From Ramlibacter sp. (lineage in GTDB: Bacteria; Pseudomonadota; Gammaproteobacteria; Burkholderiales; Burkholderiaceae_C): 64,000 nt of DNA. Location: assembly GCF_028291745.1 (NCBI RefSeq), contig NZ_JAQGNQ010000099.1, forward strand, positions 1 through 64,000. The letters are read 5' to 3'. How positions within the stretch are numbered: the stretch's first letter is position 1; every line of letters starts with the position of its first letter. A program made the position numbers and the translations under genes. Positions 59,171-64,000 of this stretch are shown here, one piece after another. The notes under the pieces are model-generated. The model did no database searches. It worked only from the letters and a program-made list of their open reading frames with translations, and had not been told where the DNA came from.

Positions 59171-60382
59171 ATGAAGGCCAAGACCCTTCCCCCCGGTCTG
59201 CACCGCGACACCCTGGCCGTGCGCACCGCGCTGCCCGCCAGCCAGTGGGGTGAAAACTCGGAGGCGCTGTATCTCACCAGCGGCTTCGTGCAGCCCGATG
59301 CCGAAACCTCGGCACGCCGCTTCGCCAACCCGCAGGAAGGCTATACCTACGGCCGCACCTCGAATCCCACGGTCTCCAGCTTCGAGCAGCGGCTGGCCGC
59401 CATGGAGGGCACCGAAGCCGCCATCGCCACCGCCACCGGCATGGCCGCCATCCTGTTGCTGGGAATGGGCTTGCTGAAAGCGGGCGCCCACGTGATCTGC
59501 TCGCGCTCGGTGTTCGGCTCCACGCTCAATCTCTTTGCCAAGGAGTTCGGCAAGTTCGGCGTGGCCAGCACCTTCGTCGCGCAGACCGACCTGCAGGAGT
59601 GGCAGGCGGCCGTGCGGCCGGAGACCCGGCTGCTGTTCGCCGAGACGCCGACCAATCCGCTGACCGACCTGTGCGACATCCGCGCACTGGCCGATGTCGC
59701 GCACAACGCCGGCGCGCTGCTCGCCGTCGACAACTGCTTCTGCTCGCCCGCGCTGCAGCGTCCCACGGAGCTGGGTGCCGATCTCGTGATCCACTCGGGG
59801 ACCAAATACCTCGATGGCCAGGGCCGCGTGATGGCCGGTGCGATCTGCGGCCCGGAAAAGATGATCGCCGACGTGTTCGCGCCCATCGTCCGCACGGCGG
59901 GCATGACACTCGCGCCCTTCAATGCGTGGGTGGTTCTCAAGGGCCTGGAGACGCTGGGCATCCGCATGCGGGCGCAGTGCGCCAACGCGCTGGCGATCGC
60001 GCACTTCCTCGAATCGCATCCTGCCGTCACGCGCGTGTACTACCCCGGCCTCGAGTCGCATCCGCAGCACGCGCTGGCGATGAAGCAGCAGTCCGGCCTG
60101 GGCGGCGCGGTCGTCTCCTTCGACGTGCGCGGCAGCGATCCCGACACGCTGCGGCGCCATGCGTTCAAGGTGATCGACAGCGTCGAAGTGATCAGCATCG
60201 CCACCAACCTCGGCGACACCAAGTCCATCATCAGCCACTCGGCGACCACCTCGCACGGACGCCTGAGCGAGCAGCAGCGGCAGGCCGCCGGCATCGGCCA
60301 GGGCCTGATCCGGCTGGCCGTGGGCCTGGAACACGGCGACGACATCAAGGCCGATCTCGCGCGCGGACTGGACAAGCTGTGA
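59171..60382 (+). CDS. metZ: O-succinylhomoserine sulfhydrylase
   Basis: A 403-residue PLP enzyme of the Cys/Met metabolism family that makes homocysteine from O-succinylhomoserine and sulfide. Seen: [34 protein letters not shown] and the PLP-lysine [12 protein letters not shown]. Homologues of the MetB/MetC group share these motifs, but the gene context and N-terminus support MetZ. Starts one base after the purF stop. Confidence 0.88.
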   Translation: MKAKTLPPGLHRDTLAVRTALPASQWGENSEALYLTSGFVQPDAETSARRFANPQEGYTYGRTSNPTVSSFEQRLAAMEGTEAAIATATGMAAILLLGMGLLKAGAHVICSRSVFGSTLNLFAKEFGKFGVASTFVAQTDLQEWQAAVRPETRLLFAETPTNPLTDLCDIRALADVAHNAGALLAVDNCFCSPALQRPTELGADLVIHSGTKYLDGQGRVMAGAICGPEKMIADVFAPIVRTAGMTLAPFNAWVVLKGLETLGIRMRAQCANALAIAHFLESHPAVTRVYYPGLESHPQHALAMKQQSGLGGAVVSFDVRGSDPDTLRRHAFKVIDSVEVISIATNLGDTKSIISHSATTSHGRLSEQQRQAAGIGQGLIRLAVGLEHGDDIKADLARGLDKL

Positions 60383-61761
60383 AAGTCAGAACCCGTTTCG
60401 CGCCGTCGCCGACCGGCTTCATCCATCTCGGCAACATCCGTTCGGCGCTGTACCCGTGGGCCTTCGCGCGCTCGCAGGGCGGCACCTTCATCCTGCGCAT
60501 CGAGGACACCGACCTCGAGCGCTCCACGCAGGCGGCGGTCGACGTCATCCTCGAAGGGATGCGCTGGCTGGGGCTGGATCCGGATGAAGGGCCGTTCTAC
60601 CAGATGCAGCGCATGGACCGCTATCGCACGGTGATCGCGCAGATGCAGGAGCAGGGCCTGGTCTATCCCTGCTACATGAGCGTGGCCGACCTCGACACGC
60701 TGCGCGAGCGGCAGATGGCCAACAAGGAGAAGCCGCGCTACGACGGCACCTGGCGCCCCGAGCCGGGCAAGACCTTGCCGGCCGTTCCCGAAGGCATGCA
60801 GCCGGTGTGGCGCTTCCGCAATCCGGTCGGCGGCTCGGTCGTGTGGGACGACAAGGTCAAGGGCCGCATCGAGATCAGCAACGACGAACTTGACGACCTG
60901 GTGATCGCGCGGCCGGACGGCACGCCGACGTACAACTTCTGCGTGGTGGTCGACGACATCGACATGGAGATCACCCATGTGATCCGCGGCGACGACCACG
61001 TGAACAACACGCCGCGCCAGATCAACATCTTCCGGGCCCTGGGCAAGGAGCCGCCGGTGTACGCGCACCTGCCCACCGTGCTGAACGAGCAGGGCGAGAA
61101 GATGTCCAAGCGCAACGGCGCCAAGCCGGTCACGCAGTACCGCGACGAAGGCTTCCTGCCCGAGGCGATGGTCAATTACCTGGCGCGCCTGGGCTGGTCG
61201 CACGGGGATGCCGAGATCTTCAGCCGCGAGCAGTTCCTGCAGTGGTTCAACCTCGACCACCTGGGCCGCAGCGCGGCGCAGTTCGACGAGGCCAAGCTGC
61301 GCTGGGTGAACGCGCAACACATGAAGGCCAGCGCGGACGAGGAGCTCGCGCTGCTCGTCACCGGCTTGCTCAGGCAGCGCGGCATCGCGGCCGATGCCCG
61401 CCTGCCGGCGATCTGCGGCCTGTTGAAGGATCGCTGCGATACCACCGTGCTGCTCGCCGACTGGGCGGCGCGCTTCTACAGCCCCGTCACGCCGGATCCT
61501 GCGGAAGTTGCCAGGCACATCACCGATGGCGTGCGGCCGGCGATCTCGATGCTGGCGCGCATGCTCGCGGCCTGCCCCTGGACGCGCGAGGACATCACCG
61601 AGGCGGTGAAGGAAACGCTGCGCGCCACCGGCCTGAAGATGCCGCAGTTGGCGATGCCCGTGCGCGTGCTCGTGATGGGTACCGCGCAAACGCCTTCGCT
61701 CGACGCGGTGCTGGCACTGAGCCTGCGCGAACGTGTGCTCGAGCAGCTCGGGAAGGCCTGA
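60379..61761 (+). CDS. gltX: Glutamyl-tRNA synthetase
   Basis: 460 residues. Class I synthetase with the HIGH motif as PTGFIHLGN at the N-terminus and KMSKR in [10 protein letters not shown]-terminal helical anticodon-binding domain. GTG start at 60379 ([11 protein letters not shown]), sharing the last 4 bases of metZ (GTGA). A tRNA-Glu gene lies 150 bp downstream. Confidence 0.95.
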   Translation: MKVRTRFAPSPTGFIHLGNIRSALYPWAFARSQGGTFILRIEDTDLERSTQAAVDVILEGMRWLGLDPDEGPFYQMQRMDRYRTVIAQMQEQGLVYPCYMSVADLDTLRERQMANKEKPRYDGTWRPEPGKTLPAVPEGMQPVWRFRNPVGGSVVWDDKVKGRIEISNDELDDLVIARPDGTPTYNFCVVVDDIDMEITHVIRGDDHVNNTPRQINIFRALGKEPPVYAHLPTVLNEQGEKMSKRNGAKPVTQYRDEGFLPEAMVNYLARLGWSHGDAEIFSREQFLQWFNLDHLGRSAAQFDEAKLRWVNAQHMKASADEELALLVTGLLRQRGIAADARLPAICGLLKDRCDTTVLLADWAARFYSPVTPDPAEVARHITDGVRPAISMLARMLAACPWTREDITEAVKETLRATGLKMPQLAMPVRVLVMGTAQTPSLDAVLALSLRERVLEQLGKA

Positions 61762-61794
61762 TTTCAGTGTAGAATTCGAGGCTCGACACCGGCA

Positions 61795-61870
<76 letters not shown>

Positions 61871-61912
61871 CAAGTGTCGAGAGGCCAATCGAAAGATTCG
61901 TCCAAAGGTTTT

Positions 61913-61988
61913 GACCCTATCGTCTAGAGGCCTAGGACATCACCCTTTCACGGTGAGTACCGGGGTTCGAATCCCCGTAGGGTCGCCA
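61913..61988 (+). tRNA. tRNA-Glu (TTC)
   Basis: 76-nt cloverleaf with encoded CCA. Acceptor GACCCTA pairs with TAGGGTC; anticodon arm TCACC-CTTTCAC-GGTGA gives TTC. T-loop TTCGAAT. Confidence 0.95.
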
Positions 61989-62057
61989 AGACAACGCAAG
62001 TTGAACTGGCAACAAGACGGCAGCACTTGGCCCGCGAGGGCAGACGCTGTACCGCGT

Positions 62058-62134
62058 GGAGTGGTAGTTCAGTTGGTTAGAATACCGGCCTGTCACGCCG
62101 GGGGTCGCGGGTTCGAGTCCCGTCCACTCCGCCA
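62058..62134 (+). tRNA. tRNA-Asp (GTC)
   Basis: 77-nt cloverleaf with encoded CCA. Acceptor GGAGTGG pairs with CCACTCC; anticodon arm CCGGC-CTGTCAC-GCCGG gives GTC. T-loop TTCGAGT. Confidence 0.95.
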
Positions 62135-62149
62135 GTCATTCGAAAACGG

Positions 62150-62177
62150 ACACGGGCTTCGGCCCGTGTTTCTTTTA
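62150..62177 (+). terminator. Intrinsic terminator after the first tRNA set
   Basis: ACACGGGC (62150-62157), loop TTCG, GCCCGTGT (62162-62169), then TTCTTTT. A strong hairpin, so the second set may need its own promoter. Confidence 0.85.
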
Positions 62178-62193
62178 GCGAGGACGAAGGCCC

Positions 62194-62269
62194 AGGGGTA
62201 TAGCGCAGCTCGGAGAGCGCTTGCATGGCATGCAAGATGTCAGCGGTTAGCTCCCGCTTACCTCCACCA
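62194..62269 (+). pseudogene. Decayed tRNA-Ala (GGC) copy
   Basis: 76 nt aligning end to end with the tRNA-Ala at 61795. Anticodon arm is identical (GGC), and CCA is kept. Differences: acceptor 5' base is A, mismatching C72; D-stem GCGC no longer matches GAGC; T-loop is TTAGCTC where the functional copy has TTCGATC, losing the conserved C56. Such changes should prevent normal folding and modification, so I call it a pseudogene. Confidence 0.75.
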
Positions 62270-62296
62270 GGTTTTCGTTGAGTTCGTCCAGGTTGT

Positions 62297-62372
62297 GACC
62301 CTATCGTCTAGAGGCCTAGGACATCACCCTTTCACGGTGAGTACCGGGGTTCGAATCCCCGTAGGGTCGCCA
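62297..62372 (+). tRNA. tRNA-Glu (TTC), second copy
   Basis: Same 76-nt sequence as the copy at 61913, with an identical anticodon arm and encoded CCA. Flanking sequence downstream is also similar (ACAACGCAAGTTG), showing segmental duplication. Confidence 0.95.
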
Positions 62373-62440
62373 CACAACGCAAGTTGTACCGGCAGCAAGG
62401 CCGCAGCACTTGGCCCGCAAGGGCAGACGCTGCACCGCGT

Positions 62441-62517
62441 GGAGTGGTAGTTCAGTTGGTTAGAATACCGGCCTGTCACGCCGGGGGTCGCGGGTTCGAG
62501 TCCCGTCCACTCCGCCA
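62441..62517 (+). tRNA. tRNA-Asp (GTC), second copy
   Basis: Same 77-nt sequence as the copy at 62058, with encoded CCA. Preceded by the same spacer type (GCAGCACTTGGCCCGC). Confidence 0.95.
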
Positions 62518-62525
62518 CCCATTCG

Positions 62526-62557
62526 AAGGCCTCGCCGCACAACGGCGAGGCCTTTTT
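62526..62557 (+). terminator. Intrinsic terminator after the second tRNA set
   Basis: AAGGCCTCGCCG (62526-62537), loop CACAA, CGGCGAGGCCTT (62543-62554), then TTT. A strong 12-bp stem. Confidence 0.9.
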
Positions 62558-62708
62558 CCTGGCCCCGCGCAAGGCGGGGGCGCTGGGCAGCGGCGGAACC
62601 GCGTCGATGACAATTTGGCCCCTGTCAATCCGCCAAATTCCCGACGTAGTGCAAAAGGTAAAAAAGTTGGAGCAACGCGGCACTTTCGTGCCGACTTCTG
62701 CTTGCAAA

Positions 62709-62737
62709 TTGCTTATCGCCAGCCGCGCGCCCATAAT
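62709..62737 (+). promoter_or_regulatory. Possible sigma70 promoter for the C-terminal sensor kinase
   Basis: TTGCTT (62709-62714), 17-bp spacer, CATAAT (62732-62737), 77 bp before the GTG at 62815. The surroundings are AT-rich for this genome. Visual match only. Confidence 0.4.
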
Positions 62738-62814
62738 GAAACCGAGCTTACAAATAAAAACGGGCGCGGACTTGGGAGGTCAAGCGACTCGCAAAGAAGA
62801 CAGCAGGAGGAGCC

Positions 62815-64000
62815 GTGAAGCAATTCGCCGGCGTTCTGGGCCGCGGTTTACCGCGCCGTCGTACTTTCGAAAGGCCGAAGGCCGTGCCCCAGGCTGCCAT
62901 GCCAGCGCCTGCGTCCGCTGCCCCGGGCGGCATGGAGGCCGCCGGTGCCAGCAGGGACGCGAGACCCTTCAATCTGCTGCGGTGGTTTTCCATCGCCAGC
63001 CTGGCTGCGCTGTTGCCGGTTGCGGCAGTGACGGGTTCGATCCTTTCGCACTACATCACCCAGGAGGCGCTGCAGCGTGACGCGCTGCTGACGGCGCAGT
63101 TCATCCAGAACTGCCTGGACGTCGAGGCCGCGCAGATCGGCGCCGTCGGCCTGTCGCAGTACCTGGATCCACGCGTCGATCCCGCGCCGGCGGGCCTCAC
63201 CCCGAAGGCGGTGGCGCAGGCGCGCGCCGAGGTCTACGAGCACCTGGAAACGCTGCCCGACGTGCTGCTGACCACGGTCTATGCGCGCGACGGTCGCATC
63301 GTCTGGTCCACCAATCGCGCGCTGATCGGCACGCAGGCGCCGCCCAACGACGAACTCGACGAGGCCTTCGCCTCCAAGGCCGACGTCGCGCGCCATCATT
63401 CCAGCAACATCGGCCAGCGCGAGGAACAGCGCTTCGTGGTGGAGCCCAAGGACTTCTTCATCGAGAACTACGTGCCGCTGCCCAACAGCAAGGGCGAAAT
63501 CGTGGCCGTGGTCGAGGTGTACAAGGAGCCGCGCAACCTGATGGCCGCCATCCAGACCGGGCAGCTGCTGGTGTGGGCCACCACGCTCGCGGGCGGCATC
63601 GTGATCTACCTGGGCCTGTTCAGCATCATCCGCCGCGGCTCGCGCCTGCTCAAGCAGCAGGAGCGGCAGCTCGTGGACGCGCAGTCGCAGATGTTCGCCG
63701 GCGAAATGGCGACGGCGCTGGCGCACAGCCTGCGCAATCCGCTGGCCAGCGTGCGCTCCAGCGCCGAACTGGCGCTGTGCACCGACGACCTGCCGGTGCG
63801 CAAGAACGCGCAGGACATCATCACGCAAGTGGACTTCCTGTCGCAGTGGGTGCGGGAGCTGCTGCTGTATTCGCGCCCACTGACCGGCGAGACCGAGGCG
63901 GTCGACGTGTGCGCGGTGCTGGGCGGCGTGCTTGCTTCGTTCGCGACTTCGCTCGAACGCTCGGGCATCGAGATCCGCTGGGATCGCAAGCAGTGCCCGA
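62815..64000 (+). CDS. Membrane sensor histidine kinase, partial (right edge)
   Basis: GTG start at 62815 with GGAGGA upstream. Open to the window end (about 395 residues). A cytoplasmic Ala/Pro/Arg-rich start, TM1 (about 66-84; IASLAALLPVAAVTGSIL), an extracytoplasmic sensor region (about 88-240), TM2 (about 250-272) and a HisKA domain with LAHSLRNPLASVRSSAEL. The residue after the phospho-His is Ser rather than the usual Glu or Asp. The ATPase domain is beyond the window. A response regulator probably follows. Confidence 0.82.
   Translation, partial: MKQFAGVLGRGLPRRRTFERPKAVPQAAMPAPASAAPGGMEAAGASRDARPFNLLRWFSIASLAALLPVAAVTGSILSHYITQEALQRDALLTAQFIQNCLDVEAAQIGAVGLSQYLDPRVDPAPAGLTPKAVAQARAEVYEHLETLPDVLLTTVYARDGRIVWSTNRALIGTQAPPNDELDEAFASKADVARHHSSNIGQREEQRFVVEPKDFFIENYVPLPNSKGEIVAVVEVYKEPRNLMAAIQTGQLLVWATTLAGGIVIYLGLFSIIRRGSRLLKQQERQLVDAQSQMFAGEMATALAHSLRNPLASVRSSAELALCTDDLPVRKNAQDIITQVDFLSQWVRELLLYSRPLTGETEAVDVCAVLGGVLASFATSLERSGIEIRWDRKQCP

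Noticed and set aside
62194-62269. Functional second tRNA-Ala
   Set aside because: Acceptor, D-stem and T-loop defects make normal folding unlikely, so it is listed as a pseudogene.

Overview
The window is about 64 kb of uniformly GC-rich DNA with dense, mostly overlapping genes. It looks like the chromosome of a betaproteobacterium of the order Burkholderiales, most likely Comamonadaceae (Ramlibacter/Variovorax-like). That placement is an inference from gene content and order (folC-dedD-cvpA-purF-metZ-gltX, PPi-type phosphofructokinase, three-subunit Cys-type formate dehydrogenase, codon use). No rRNA or species marker is present.

Left edge (1-1990): an incomplete IS3-family element on the minus strand with an A6G -1 frameshift site, then about 800 bp of lower-GC DNA holding a broken helix-turn-helix gene fragment and one weak hypothetical ORF. 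1997-10956 (minus): PAS-PAS hybrid kinase, fbp, PPi-phosphofructokinase, pepN, HAD phosphatase and prfB. prfB keeps its autoregulatory +1 frameshift, and two opposed REP-like hairpins lie between it and the HAD gene. 10991-17038 (minus): a four-gene signalling island (CHASE3/GAF hybrid kinase with three receivers, CheR, receiver-less CheB, receiver-kinase), each gene overlapping the next. 17150-20611: DUF2927/Sel1 protein, alpha/beta hydrolase and an Ala/Pro-rich membrane-anchored protein.

21190-25320 (plus): a copper/redox cassette made of a Tat-exported multicopper oxidase, a SCO1/SenC copper chaperone and a secreted c-type cytochrome fused to a periplasmic-binding-like domain. 25321-32603: nei-like glycosylase, tas, ybaK, lactate permease, plsY, retropepsin-like protease, yajQ and murB.

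32600-43912 (minus): a 14-gene, translationally coupled operon resembling aryl-polyene (APE)/type II polyene synthase clusters. It holds a lipoprotein, ACP, COG4648 membrane protein, acyl-AMP ligase fused to a FabA/FabZ-like dehydratase, acyltransferase, LolA-like carrier, methyltransferase, ketosynthase, chain-length factor, hotdog protein, ketoreductase, GT2 glycosyltransferase and an ABC ATPase/permease. No aromatic ammonia-lyase, second ACP or MMPL exporter is seen in it. It is the best candidate for an unusual system here.

44258-48680: SPW-repeat membrane protein, SGNH-like secreted protein, a 28-bp inverted repeat, argG, ppnP, glycine-zipper surface protein and an ArsC/YffB reductase. 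48694-55003 (minus): formate dehydrogenase operon (TorD-like chaperone, Tat-target peptide, alpha, beta, small lipoprotein, gamma, lipoprotein). 55102-61761 (plus): folC-dedD-cvpA-purF-metZ-gltX. 61795-62517: a tandemly duplicated tRNA Ala-Glu-Asp array in which the second tRNA-Ala has decayed. 62815 to the end: a membrane sensor histidine kinase cut by the window edge.
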